A DNA stretch of 64,000 nucleotides from Spirosoma sp. 48-14 (GCF_001898575.1 NZ_MKUD01000001.1:249557-313556); one strand, 5' to 3'. Shown: positions 33,136 through 41,462, counted from the stretch's first letter. Made by a program: numbers and translations. Notes: a model not told the origin generated them from the sequence alone.

Positions 33136-33143
33136 TATCTTTG
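33136..33143 (+). promoter_or_regulatory. Candidate -7 promoter element before the LolA-like gene
   Basis: TATCTTTG is a full match to TAnnTTTG, 26 nt before the ATG. A clear -33 TTTG was not found. Confidence 0.6.
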
Positions 33144-33168
33144 GCGTAATTTCTGACTAAACTAGTAC

Positions 33169-33891
33169 ATGAAAACACAACTGAAAACCCTTATTGCCCT
33201 GGTGGCATTTCCGGCCTTAACTTTCGCCCAGACAGCCGATGAAGTTATCGATAAAAACATCGCGGCTTTAGGTGGAGCCGACAAAGTAGCTGCCGTCAAG
33301 ACGCTGCAATACGATCAAAGCCTGAGCATCATGGGTATGGATATGACAGGCAAAACCTCCATTGTTGTCGGCAAATCGATGCGTCAGGATATTTCGATAA
33401 TGGGCCAGCAGGTAACAAACGTAGTTGACGGAGACAAAGGTTGGACGATTAATCCCATGCAGGGGGGCTCAACGCCGACGGCTCTTCCCGACGACCAGGT
33501 AAAAATGCAGAAAGGGAATGCCAACGTGATGGGTGCTGACTTATTGACGGCCAAAGCGCAAAAATACCCGGTTGAATTTGTCGGCAAGGAAAAGCAGGGC
33601 GATAAAGATGTCTACAATCTAAAAGTAACTCGTCCTGAAGGTGTTGCCAATTACTATGTCGATGCATCGACCTACCAGATTACCGGGATGAAAGCCACCG
33701 TCAGTGTGCAAGGCCAGTCGGGTGATATAAAACTAAAATATGGTGGTTACAAAACGATCGATGGTCTTACTATTCCAACCACCATCGATATGGAAACCCC
33801 AGGCGCTCCCGGACCGATCACCATAACGGTATCCAATATTGCTTTCAATCCAACCATCGATCCAACGATCTTTGCTATGCCTACTAAGTAA
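33169..33891 (+). CDS. Secreted LolA-like (outer-membrane lipoprotein-sorting fold) protein
   Basis: A 240-residue protein with a signal peptide (TLIALVAFPALTFAQ). The mature part is a repeated beta-sheet resembling LolA/LolB-like carriers: TADEVIDKNIAALGGADKVA, IVVGKSMRQDISIMGQ, VVDGDKGWTINP, and the late IKLKYGGYKTIDGLTIPTTI. Members of this group in Bacteroidota are annotated as outer-membrane lipoprotein-sorting proteins, but true LolA function is unproven. It has its own -7 promoter element and is bounded by a strong hairpin. Confidence 0.8.
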   Translation: MKTQLKTLIALVAFPALTFAQTADEVIDKNIAALGGADKVAAVKTLQYDQSLSIMGMDMTGKTSIVVGKSMRQDISIMGQQVTNVVDGDKGWTINPMQGGSTPTALPDDQVKMQKGNANVMGADLLTAKAQKYPVEFVGKEKQGDKDVYNLKVTRPEGVANYYVDASTYQITGMKATVSVQGQSGDIKLKYGGYKTIDGLTIPTTIDMETPGAPGPITITVSNIAFNPTIDPTIFAMPTK

Positions 33892-33935
33892 AGCAAGCCA
33901 GACTGATAGCCAATAAATCGTATATCAAGTGCAAC

Positions 33936-33968
33936 AAAAAGGAGACGTATGAAATGCGTCTCCTTTTT
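33936..33968 (+). terminator. Strong terminator hairpin after the LolA-like gene
   Basis: AAAAAGGAGACG and CGTCTCCTTTTT form a perfect 12-bp stem with T5 at the end, 45 nt past the stop; the A-run on the other side makes it symmetric. Confidence 0.88.
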
Positions 33969-34025
33969 GTTTAACCAAATATTCATCGGCAATCATTCGC
34001 CTTTACCATAGGTAATGTCGATATT

Positions 34026-34049
34026 TGAGAATCATCAACCTGATTCTCA
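34026..34049 (+). promoter_or_regulatory. 9-bp perfect hairpin ending at the peptidase start codon
   Basis: TGAGAATCA (34026-34034) and TGATTCTCA (34041-34049) pair with a 6-nt loop. The right arm ends on the A of the ATG at 34049, so a transcript starting upstream would hide its initiation site. It could equally be a protein operator. Confidence 0.45.
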
Positions 34050-36241
34050 TGAAACCAGCAACATTACTTGCTATTACTGGTCAAGCCTTTGCGTTACTAT
34101 TCAGCGGTACAATTGTACAGGCCCAGACTCTTTCGGGATTTACCTCTACCCGCCAGGCAACTCAAATCAAGCTTGAATCGGACTTTAAGACCAAACAATC
34201 GTCAGCAGCTTTTAAGAACCACCTCGAAAAACTAAGTAGTGTTCCCCACATTACGGGTACGAAGGAGAACGAGCAGGTGCGTGACTACATTGCCGAAACC
34301 ATGCGTAAAGCAGGCTGGCAGGTTGATATTTACCCCCATGATGTGCTGTTACCCAAAGGTCCGGGTGAGATTGCCGTTGAACTGGTCGAACCGATTCGCC
34401 AACCCTTGAACATCCGGGAATACCTGTTCAAAGAAGATAAATACAGTACCGACCCGCGTCTGACACCCGGTTATAATGCCTGGTCGGGTTCGGGCGATGT
34501 AACGGCCGAAATCGTATATGCCAACTACGGCCGAAAGGAAGATTTTGAGCAGCTGAAAGCGATGGGCATTTCGGTGGCGGGTAAAATCGTACTGGCTCGT
34601 TATGGTGGAAATTTCCGGGGGTATAAGGCCCAATGGGCGCAAGCTGCCGGAGCCATTGGCGTTATCATTTTCACCGACCCTGCCGACTCAGGCTATATGC
34701 GTGGCCTAACCTTTCCCGAGGGCCCTTATTATAGCGAAAGCGTGATTCAGCGGGGCTCATTATTGACTACGCCCTACACAGGCGATCCGCTGACACCGGG
34801 CGAACCATCCCTGCCGATGGATGATAAAAACACCCCCAAACGGCTCGATCAGAAAGATGTTGCTTTCCACAAAATCCCCGTAACGCCCCTACCCTATGGT
34901 TCGGCTACCGAAATCCTGAAACGGATGACAGGAACGCAGCCTGTTCCGGCAGGTTGGCAGGGCGGTTTACCCTATACCTACCGACTCGAAGGAGGTAATA
35001 GCCTGAAAGTCCGACTGATGGTTAAGCAGGAAAAAACCATCCAGCGAATTTATCAAGTCGTTGGTACATTGACCGGAGCCGAATTTCCCGACGAATGGAT
35101 TATTGCCGGTTGCCATTATGACGCCTGGTCGTATGGAGCTACTGACCCCAATTCGGGTACAGCTATGCTGCTCAGTATGACCGAATCACTTGGAAAGTTG
35201 GCGAAGGCCGGACAACGACCACGGCGAACAATCAAGGTCTGTCACTGGGATGCAGAAGAACCAGGCGTAATTGGTTCTGCTGAATGGAGCGAGCAGTTTC
35301 GGGATGAGCTAACCCAAAAAGCCGTTGCCTACATGAACTACGATGCCGCAGTTTCGGGTCGGCGGTTTGGGGCCAGTGCGTCGCCTTCCATGAAGAAGTT
35401 AATTATTGAAGCCACTCAGTCGGTACAATACCCCGATTCGAACAAAACCGTTTATCAGCACTGGCTAAGCCATACAGCGGCTGGTAATCCAACGCGTGTT
35501 ACGGGCTCTTCGGCACCGGCTATGCTGGCAGGTGAACCAACGATTGGTAATCTGGGTGGGGGCTCCGATCACATTGCTCCCTACATGCATATTGGCATTC
35601 CGGCACTCAGCGCCGGTACAGAAGGTCCGACACTGTACCACTCCCAATACGACGATCTATATTTCTACGACAAATTTGCCGATCCGACCTACAAAATGGG
35701 GCCAATGATGGAGCAGGTTGTTGGCACCATGACCCTTCGTCTTGCCAATGCCGACCTGGTCCCCTACGATCTGGCCCGGTATCCGGCTGATCTGGAAGTC
35801 CATTTAAAAGCGGCTGAAAAAGCCATTCAAGCCTATTCGCCAACGTATTCAATCGCCCCTTTACTGAATGCCGTTGCTGAGCTGAAAAAGAATGCGGACG
35901 CTTGCGAAACGGCCCGGCAAACCTACCTGAAATCGGGCCGGACCGATAAGCTAGTGGAGCTAAACAAAGAGTTACGCATGCTGGAGCGGTCGTTTATCGA
36001 TCCAAAAGGCAACGCCTTTGGCGGCTGGTATCGCTCGTTGTATGCTTCTTCCGATCCGTACAGTGGCTATGCCTCCTGGATGTTGCCAGGGCTGCTATAT
36101 GAAGCGTCGTTGAAGTCTACGGCCAATTTACCTGATCTGGAAGCGCGCTATAAAAAAGCGATTCAAACGCTAAGTGATAAACTGTTAGTACTCTCCCAGG
36201 GCATGGGCGCTCCTGCCAGCGTCGGTAGTGGTAAGGAATGA
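34049..36241 (+). CDS. Secreted M28 peptidase, glutamate carboxypeptidase II/PSMA-like
   Basis: A 730-residue protein from the ATG at 34049, with a signal peptide (TLLAITGQAFALLFSGTIVQAQ). Order: N-terminal protease segment, PA insert (VAGKIVLARYGGNFRGYKAQ, about 190-215), the zinc peptidase core with CHYDAWSYGATDPNSGTAML (His, Asp), WDAEEPGVIGSAEW (catalytic Glu), and late GTEGPTLYHSQYDDLYFYD (His), then a C-terminal TfR-like dimerisation domain (about 600-730). Length is normal. It acts in the periplasm as a di-zinc exopeptidase; the preference for acidic dipeptides is only a family trait. Confidence 0.93.
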   Translation: MKPATLLAITGQAFALLFSGTIVQAQTLSGFTSTRQATQIKLESDFKTKQSSAAFKNHLEKLSSVPHITGTKENEQVRDYIAETMRKAGWQVDIYPHDVLLPKGPGEIAVELVEPIRQPLNIREYLFKEDKYSTDPRLTPGYNAWSGSGDVTAEIVYANYGRKEDFEQLKAMGISVAGKIVLARYGGNFRGYKAQWAQAAGAIGVIIFTDPADSGYMRGLTFPEGPYYSESVIQRGSLLTTPYTGDPLTPGEPSLPMDDKNTPKRLDQKDVAFHKIPVTPLPYGSATEILKRMTGTQPVPAGWQGGLPYTYRLEGGNSLKVRLMVKQEKTIQRIYQVVGTLTGAEFPDEWIIAGCHYDAWSYGATDPNSGTAMLLSMTESLGKLAKAGQRPRRTIKVCHWDAEEPGVIGSAEWSEQFRDELTQKAVAYMNYDAAVSGRRFGASASPSMKKLIIEATQSVQYPDSNKTVYQHWLSHTAAGNPTRVTGSSAPAMLAGEPTIGNLGGGSDHIAPYMHIGIPALSAGTEGPTLYHSQYDDLYFYDKFADPTYKMGPMMEQVVGTMTLRLANADLVPYDLARYPADLEVHLKAAEKAIQAYSPTYSIAPLLNAVAELKKNADACETARQTYLKSGRTDKLVELNKELRMLERSFIDPKGNAFGGWYRSLYASSDPYSGYASWMLPGLLYEASLKSTANLPDLEARYKKAIQTLSDKLLVLSQGMGAPASVGSGKE

Positions 36242-36255
36242 TAATAGAATCAACC

Positions 36256-36288
36256 AACTTCCCGAAAGGTCAGACTTTTCGGGAAGTT
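36256..36288 (+). terminator. Terminator hairpin after the M28 peptidase gene
   Basis: AACTTCCCGAAA pairs with TTTCGGGAAGTT, 12 bp, with TTATTT following. It lies between convergent genes and may serve both. Confidence 0.75.
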
Positions 36289-36321
36289 TATTTAACAGGA
36301 TTGACCGGCACAGAAGGCTCT

Positions 36322-36825
36322 TTAAACCGATTTAACGGCTGGTTTAGCGTGCTCCGGCTTCAGGACGACTACATCGCGGACCGTACCACCCGAGTTTATC
36401 TTATCGACCATCTTATCCAGCAAAGGCCCTGCCCATTCAGGAATATATTTGTCGGTGGTCTGGATGAGCACCTTAGGAAAATCATATAGGGATCGACCCA
36501 GTCCAAACTGAACAGCACAGCGTTTCATGGCATCGCTGATACCACCTTTGACAGGTTCAACTACTGTGCGGCTAGCTCCGTCTGTTTTTCGAACGATTTC
36601 ACCACCGGGCAATACAACCGTGATGGTACACAAAAAGCCCCCGTCAATTTCCTTGATTTCATTCTGCCAGCCCGCCCAGCCAAATTGCTCGTCGAACCGT
36701 TGCATGACACAACGGTTAGTAATATACGGCACGACGACTATTTTCTGGCCGTCTTTGGTCTGGCTCTGTACACGCCACTCAATTTCCTGCACCGTCAGTG
36801 GGGCATTTAATACGCTTAAATCCAT
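36322..36825 (-). CDS. Rad52/Rad22-type single-strand annealing protein
   Basis: A 167-residue protein of the Rad52_Rad22 family: VQEIEWRVQSQTKDGQKIVV, QRFDEQFGWAGWQNEIKEID, TVVEPVKGGISDAMKRCAVQ, FGLGRSLYDFPKVLIQ. This is the conserved DNA-binding core of Rad52 annealases, often found in phages; the C-terminal part that binds partners in eukaryotes is absent. It anneals complementary single strands in recombination. It begins 22 nt after a duplicated copy of the mutS 3' end, which suggests it was originally the gene directly downstream of mutS. Confidence 0.85.
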   Translation of the reverse strand: MDLSVLNAPLTVQEIEWRVQSQTKDGQKIVVVPYITNRCVMQRFDEQFGWAGWQNEIKEIDGGFLCTITVVLPGGEIVRKTDGASRTVVEPVKGGISDAMKRCAVQFGLGRSLYDFPKVLIQTTDKYIPEWAGPLLDKMVDKINSGGTVRDVVVLKPEHAKPAVKSV

Positions 36826-36851
36826 TTGATTGTTGTTTACTTTTCACTTAC

Positions 36852-36886
36852 TCCACCAACTTCAGCAACTCGTTAAGCTTTAATAG
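36852..36886. repeat. Distal copy of the mutS 3' end (35-bp direct repeat)
   Basis: 34 of 35 bases equal 37569-37603. On the minus strand this copy still encodes LLKLNELLKLVE and is followed by TAA (36848-36850), i.e. an intact mutS ending left behind. It marks one boundary of the inserted segment. Confidence 0.9.
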
Positions 36887-36898
36887 AGGCAGAGCAAT

Positions 36899-37114
36899 TT
36901 AAGCCGCTAACTGCCAACGGACTTCCGTCACTTGCGATAGTAAATCCTGCAAGTCCGCATGAAGTCGCTGCCTAATCTCCTGAAACTGTTCGATCATAAA
37001 GGGATTGCCATCTTCGACTCTCTGATGCCTACGAATAGCCTCATTCATACGCTTTATCTGCTCAAGCGTATGAAACAACTGTATTTCCAATTCATCATTG
37101 ATCTCCATAGTCAA
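36899..37114 (-). CDS. Small helical protein, partner of the nucleotidyltransferase-like gene
   Basis: A 71-residue protein with a high proportion of Glu, Gln and Leu; it reads as two amphipathic helices (LEIQLFHTLEQIKRMNEAIR and QFQEIRQRLHADLQDLLSQV), likely a short coiled coil. It overlaps the upstream gene by 20 nt, as in two-gene toxin-antitoxin modules. No named family recognised. It ends close to the distal mutS repeat. Confidence 0.65.
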   Translation of the reverse strand: MTMEINDELEIQLFHTLEQIKRMNEAIRRHQRVEDGNPFMIEQFQEIRQRLHADLQDLLSQVTEVRWQLAA

Positions 37115-37568
37115 ATTGCAATTCTATAATTCCCTTGGGCCGTTTTTTTCGATCAGTCCTCAGAAAGTGATACCAATCTAACTCATCTGCCCGACTAATT
37201 TCATACTTCTTGTGGTCAGCCGGAAATGCTTCTACAAAATAACAATCTATCCTACCTATCCATTCTTCTTTTAGCCGCTTTAGTCGATCTAAGACCCCAC
37301 CAAACTCAGTATAAGGCACAAAAATAATTACATCGATATCGCCCGGCTGCTCTTGTTCACTAATAAAACTACCATCAACCCATTGTCGATGATTAACTTG
37401 TAAAACATTGCGTAACGTACTCAGAAAAAGTTCGTAGTCAGTCAATAATTGACCTCGGTGAACACCTTGCCCAAAAGTTTGTGCAAACATTAGCCAACTC
37501 ACCGAAACAACATCATAAGGTTGTAGATAGCCATTTCGATCAAATTTCAATAACTCCTCTTCCATCAT
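37095..37568 (-). CDS. Nucleotidyltransferase-like protein (DUF6932 type)
   Basis: A 157-residue protein resembling DUF6932/MNT-type nucleotidyltransferases: it begins LLKFDRNGYLQPYDVVSVSW and contains the core motif WVDGSFISEQEQPGDIDVII (GS followed by DxD, metal-binding). Such domains transfer nucleotides to proteins or RNA and occur in toxin-antitoxin pairs; activity here is not proven. Its ATG overlaps the mutS stop (ATGA), so it is co-translated with mutS. It appears to have arrived with the direct repeat at the mutS end. Confidence 0.8.
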   Translation of the reverse strand: MMEEELLKFDRNGYLQPYDVVSVSWLMFAQTFGQGVHRGQLLTDYELFLSTLRNVLQVNHRQWVDGSFISEQEQPGDIDVIIFVPYTEFGGVLDRLKRLKEEWIGRIDCYFVEAFPADHKKYEISRADELDWYHFLRTDRKKRPKGIIELQFDYGDQ

Positions 37569-40225
37569 TCCACCAACTTCAGCAATTCGTTAAGCTTTAA
37601 TAGCGCTTCGATGGGCGTAAGTCGGTTGACGTCGATCGCCCGAAGCTTTTCCTTGATGGCTTCTGACCTCGGATCGCCCGATTCGATGATCCGCAGGGCC
37701 AGTTCGCGTTCCTGGGGTACGGCTTCCCGAATCTTTTCCCGATTCGTTTCGCGCCCATGCGAGGATTCCAGTTGCTTCAAAATCTCGTTGGCCCGACTAA
37801 CTACTTGTGCAGGCATACCGGCCATCTGCGCTACGTGAATCCCGAAACTGTGCTCCGATCCGCCCTCTTTCAGCTTACGAAGGAAAATAACCTTGTTTCC
37901 CATCTCCTTCACCGCCACGTTGTAGTTTTTGATCCGGTGGTTATCCGTAGCCAGATCATTCAGTTCGTGATAGTGTGTGGCAAACAGGGTTTTAGGTCGG
38001 CAGTCGGTTTTGTTATGCAGGTATTCGGTGATGGCCCAGGCGATTGATACACCATCGTAGGTACTCGTACCACGCCCGATTTCATCCATTAGCACCAGGC
38101 TTCGCTCGCTCAGGTTATTCAGAATACTAGCCGTTTCGGTCATCTCGACCATAAACGTGCTTTCGCCCCTCGACAGGTTATCGCTGGCGCCTACCCGCGT
38201 AAAAATCTTATCGATGATCCCGATTTCAGCCATTGATGCTGGCACAAAACTACCCGACTGCGCCATCAGTACAATCAGAGCGGTTTGCCGCAGCAACGCC
38301 GATTTACCAGCCATGTTTGGCCCTGTAATGATGATGATTTGCTGGGTTTCATCATCCAGATAAATATCATTCGGAATATACGGTTCGCCGGGCGGTAATT
38401 GCTGCTCTACAACTGGATGGCGACCGTCTCTGATGCTCAGCACCTTACTTTCGTTGATCTGCGGACGAACGTATTTATTTTTCACCGCAATCCGGGCAAA
38501 CGACGACAGTACATCCAGCACCGAGAGTACACGGGCGTTTTGCTGAATGGCCCCCACATACTCGCCAGCCGCCATAATCATTTCGTTGAACATCCGGGCT
38601 TCGATCTGAAAAATCTGCTCCTCGGCATTCAGGATTTTATCTTCGTATTCCTTTAATTCAGGGGTAATGTATCGTTCGGCATTTACCAGCGTCTGTTTCC
38701 GGATCCAGTCGTCGGGCACCCGGTTCTTGTGGGCGTGCGTCACTTCAAGGTAATAGCCAAACACTTTATTATAGGCCACCTTGAGCGAACTTATGCCTGT
38801 TCGTTCTACCTCACGTTCCTGAAGTTTCAGCAGGTAATCCTTGCCCGAATAGGCTATTGCCGTCAGTTCGTCCAGTTCAGGGTTTATACCAGGTTTAATC
38901 ATGCCTCCCTGGTTCGAAAGCGTTGGCGGATCTTCACGCAGTTCGGCCTCGATCCGGTCAAGCAGAAACGCTACGGGATTGAGCTGATCCGCATACTTTT
39001 TCAGCGAAGGTGACTCCGTCTGACTTAATGCGGTAATCAGCAATTCTTTGATCGGCAAAACGTGCTGCAACGACCGTTTCAGTTGCAATAGCTCTCTTGG
39101 ATTAATCCGTCGAACAGCCACTTTGGAGACCAGCCGCTCCAGATCGCCAATCTGCCGCAAATGATTTACCAGCGTATCGGTCAGATCGAGTTCATTCACA
39201 AGCAGTTCAACCATGCTGAGCCGCTCGTCGATCAACGCTTTTTCTTTCAGGGGTAAACTTAGCCACTTACGCAGCAAACGAGCCCCCATTGGCGTAACGG
39301 TCTGATCAAGAATCTGGATGAGTGGAACGCCCCCTTCCTGCTGCGCTGCTGTCAGTTCAAGGTTGCGAATAGTGAATCGGTCGAGCCAGACATAGCGATC
39401 CTCTTCGAGTCGCGTTACGCGAGTAATATGCTGAAGGTCTTTGTGTTCCGTTTCATTCAGGTAGTGAAGAATCACCCCGGCCGCTACAATCCCGTCGGGC
39501 AGCCCTTCAATACCAAAACCCTTCAACGAGGTAGTCTGAAAATGTTGTTTTAGAAAATTGTAACCAAAATCGTAGGTAAAAGCCCAGTCTTCGAGGGTAA
39601 AGGTGTGAAACTTATCGCCAAACAAAGCCCCGAACTCCTGTCGATTACGCTTGCAATATAGTACTTCCGACGGATTGAAACTTTGAAGTAATTTATCGAC
39701 GTAAGCCGCATTACCCTGCGAAGCCAGAAACTCACCCGTCGAAATATCCAGAAATGATACCCCAAACTGATCATCTGGATGACTAGCCCCGCCCTTCCCA
39801 AAATGAACAGCAGCGAGGTAGTTGTTGCGCCGGGTATCGAGCACATTATCGTTGAAGGAAACGCCGGGCGTTACCAGTTCTGTAACCCCTCGCCGTACAA
39901 TCCCTTTAGCGAGCGCAGGGTCTTCCAATTGGTCGCAAATAGCCACACGTTCACCCGCCCGAACCAGCTTAGGCAGGTGGGTATCCAGAGAATGATGAGG
40001 AAAGCCCGCCAGTTCTTCGTTGGAGCCACCATTGTTCCGTTTGGTAAGCGTAATACCCAGAATTTTACTGGTTTTTACCGCATCTTCGCCGAAGGTCTCG
40101 TAGAAATCACCGACCCGAAAGAGTAATAATGCACCGGGATATTTGGCTTTAATCTGATTGTATTGGCGATTGAGAGGGGTTTCGTTCTTCTTCGTTTGTG
40201 GCTTTGCGGCACTAGCGGTTTTCAC
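37565..40225 (-). CDS. mutS: DNA mismatch repair protein MutS
   Basis: An 886-residue MutS. The mismatch-binding N-terminal domain has LLFRVGDFYETFGEDAVKTS (Phe-x-Glu motif in FYE); then the connector, core and clamp domains, and the ATPase with GPNMAGKSALLRQTALI (Walker A), LVLMDEIGRGTSTYDG (Walker B) and FATHYHELNDL. It recognises mispairs and recruits MutL. The last residues (LLKLNELLKLVE) are encoded by a copy of the 35-bp repeat, and the stop is the TGA overlapping the inserted gene's ATG. A -7 element (40250-40257) lies upstream. Confidence 0.97.
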   Translation of the reverse strand: MKTASAAKPQTKKNETPLNRQYNQIKAKYPGALLLFRVGDFYETFGEDAVKTSKILGITLTKRNNGGSNEELAGFPHHSLDTHLPKLVRAGERVAICDQLEDPALAKGIVRRGVTELVTPGVSFNDNVLDTRRNNYLAAVHFGKGGASHPDDQFGVSFLDISTGEFLASQGNAAYVDKLLQSFNPSEVLYCKRNRQEFGALFGDKFHTFTLEDWAFTYDFGYNFLKQHFQTTSLKGFGIEGLPDGIVAAGVILHYLNETEHKDLQHITRVTRLEEDRYVWLDRFTIRNLELTAAQQEGGVPLIQILDQTVTPMGARLLRKWLSLPLKEKALIDERLSMVELLVNELDLTDTLVNHLRQIGDLERLVSKVAVRRINPRELLQLKRSLQHVLPIKELLITALSQTESPSLKKYADQLNPVAFLLDRIEAELREDPPTLSNQGGMIKPGINPELDELTAIAYSGKDYLLKLQEREVERTGISSLKVAYNKVFGYYLEVTHAHKNRVPDDWIRKQTLVNAERYITPELKEYEDKILNAEEQIFQIEARMFNEMIMAAGEYVGAIQQNARVLSVLDVLSSFARIAVKNKYVRPQINESKVLSIRDGRHPVVEQQLPPGEPYIPNDIYLDDETQQIIIITGPNMAGKSALLRQTALIVLMAQSGSFVPASMAEIGIIDKIFTRVGASDNLSRGESTFMVEMTETASILNNLSERSLVLMDEIGRGTSTYDGVSIAWAITEYLHNKTDCRPKTLFATHYHELNDLATDNHRIKNYNVAVKEMGNKVIFLRKLKEGGSEHSFGIHVAQMAGMPAQVVSRANEILKQLESSHGRETNREKIREAVPQERELALRIIESGDPRSEAIKEKLRAIDVNRLTPIEALLKLNELLKLVE
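37569..37603. repeat. mutS-proximal copy of the 35-bp direct repeat
   Basis: It encodes the final 12 residues of the present mutS. One base differs from 36852-36886 (AATTCG against AACTCG), synonymous in the Glu codon. Confidence 0.9.
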
Positions 40226-40249
40226 TGATTTCTATTGGATTGTACTAAA

Positions 40250-40257
40250 CAAATCTA
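40250..40257 (-). promoter_or_regulatory. -7 promoter element for mutS
   Basis: The minus strand reads TAGATTTG, a full match to TAnnTTTG, ending 24 nt before the mutS ATG. Confidence 0.6.
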
Positions 40258-40314
40258 CAAAGATCTGGTGACATTTATACTACATAACAGGCAAACAAAT
40301 GCTTGCTAAGAGCT

Positions 40315-40322
40315 TAATTTTG
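40315..40322 (+). promoter_or_regulatory. -7 promoter element for the TrmH-type gene
   Basis: TAATTTTG is a full match, 28 nt before the ATG at 40351; divergent from the mutS element. Confidence 0.6.
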
Positions 40323-40350
40323 CGGTTTACGTTTATTGTAAAGACGCTTT

Positions 40351-40884
40351 ATGCTACCTCGCAAACTCTCGCTCGATGAATTGAACCGCCTGTCGGTCGA
40401 TGATTTTAAACAAGCCGAAAAATTTCCATATTGCCTGATTCTGGATGATATACGCAGTCTTAACAATGTAGGTTCGGTTTTTAGAACGGCCGACGCGTTT
40501 CGGGCTGAAAAACTCTACCTATGTGGCATAACGGGCCAACCTCCCCACCGCGATATAACCAAAACCGCTTTAGGGGCTACGGAATCGGTAGACTGGCATT
40601 ACACAACCGATATCGTTAGCCTAATCAGGCAATTACGAACAGATGGCTGGCTAATTGTTGCTGTCGAACAAGCCGAAGGGAGTATATTATTGACAGATTT
40701 TTCCCCTAATAAAAACAAACCATACGCTTTTGTGTTGGGTAATGAGGTAACGGGCGTCCGGGACGATGTGGTGCAACTAGCCGATATCGTATTGGAGATT
40801 CCACAATTTGGCACGAAACACTCGCTCAATATTGCCGTGACCGCAGGCATTATTTGCTGGGATTTCCTGCAAAAAAGCCGATGA
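40351..40884 (+). CDS. TrmH/SpoU-family RNA methyltransferase
   Basis: A 177-residue SPOUT methylase. The three family motifs are visible: LDDIRSLNNVGSVFRTADAF (motif 1, with Asn and Arg), VLGNEVTGVRDDVV (motif 2, knot) and VLEIPQFGTKHSLNIAVTAG (motif 3, SAM knot). It methylates ribose or guanosine of tRNA or rRNA in the cytoplasm; the target base is not readable. Length fits the compact members without an N-terminal RNA-binding domain. Confidence 0.92.
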   Translation: MLPRKLSLDELNRLSVDDFKQAEKFPYCLILDDIRSLNNVGSVFRTADAFRAEKLYLCGITGQPPHRDITKTALGATESVDWHYTTDIVSLIRQLRTDGWLIVAVEQAEGSILLTDFSPNKNKPYAFVLGNEVTGVRDDVVQLADIVLEIPQFGTKHSLNIAVTAGIICWDFLQKSR

Positions 40885-40957
40885 AAACTTACTATTGGTT
40901 TTTTGACTGTCCCAAGAATTCCGTATTTATTTGTACATTTTTATTCTACCAGATCAC

Positions 40958-41407
40958 ATGGCAAACAAAACCCTAAAAACCAAACAGAAGTCACTGGCTT
41001 CCGAGATCGTTAGTACGATTGAAACCAAACTGAATGAAGCTGGCGAAGCCACCAAGAAAATGAAAAAGTCCATCGAGAAATCGGCGGACAAACTAGCTAA
41101 GAAGCTCGCTAAATTGATGCATAAAGCTGAAAAGAAAGCGGCTAAACCAGCAAAAAAAGCGAAGAAGACAGCAACAAAGGCCAAAAAGAAACTCGTAAAA
41201 GCAGAACAGAAGGCTGAGCAAACCGTAGCAAAAGCCGTTGAAACGGTAACTAAAACAGCTACGACCGCAGCAGCAAAAACTACGAAGCCTGCTCCAAAAC
41301 CAGCTACGGCTAAAAGCACCTCACCTCGAACTCCACGAAATACGCCAGCTAAGACGGCCACTACCAGCACACCAGCACCTGCTGAACCAGTCGCTGACAA
41401 CGCCTGA
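40958..41407 (+). CDS. Histone H1-like Lys/Ala-rich protein
   Basis: A 149-residue protein starting at the ATG at 40958. Residues 1-60 form a helical head (SLASEIVSTIETKLNEAGEA); the rest is Lys/Ala repeats (KKAAKPAKKAKKTATKAKKK) ending in a Pro/Thr/Ala-rich tail. This is the pattern of bacterial histone H1-like nucleoid proteins, which bind DNA non-specifically through the basic tail. Being low-complexity, it cannot be placed in a family with certainty. It has its own terminator. Confidence 0.72.
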   Translation: MANKTLKTKQKSLASEIVSTIETKLNEAGEATKKMKKSIEKSADKLAKKLAKLMHKAEKKAAKPAKKAKKTATKAKKKLVKAEQKAEQTVAKAVETVTKTATTAAAKTTKPAPKPATAKSTSPRTPRNTPAKTATTSTPAPAEPVADNA

Positions 41408-41435
41408 TTAGTTTCGCTATTTTATACTGTTTCTT

Positions 41436-41462
41436 AAAAGCCCATCTATTGTGGGCTTTTTA
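41436..41462 (+). terminator. Intrinsic terminator after the H1-like gene
   Basis: AAAAGCCCA pairs with TGGGCTTTT, with T5 at the end, 29 nt past the stop. Confidence 0.88.

Larger units (their letters stand above)
36887..37568 (-). mobile_element. Small inserted segment at the mutS 3' end (two genes between direct repeats)
   Basis: The 682 bases between the two copies of the mutS ending contain only the nucleotidyltransferase-like gene and its partner. The arrangement resembles integration into a gene's 3' end with target duplication, as seen for site-specific elements, but no recombinase is encoded. Insertion by duplication or by a recombinase in trans are both possible (inference). Confidence 0.6.

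Noticed and set aside
40954..41400. A 148-residue minus-strand membrane protein
   Set aside because: It is the antisense of the Lys/Ala-rich H1-like gene; Ala/Val/Phe-rich mirror frames are expected there.
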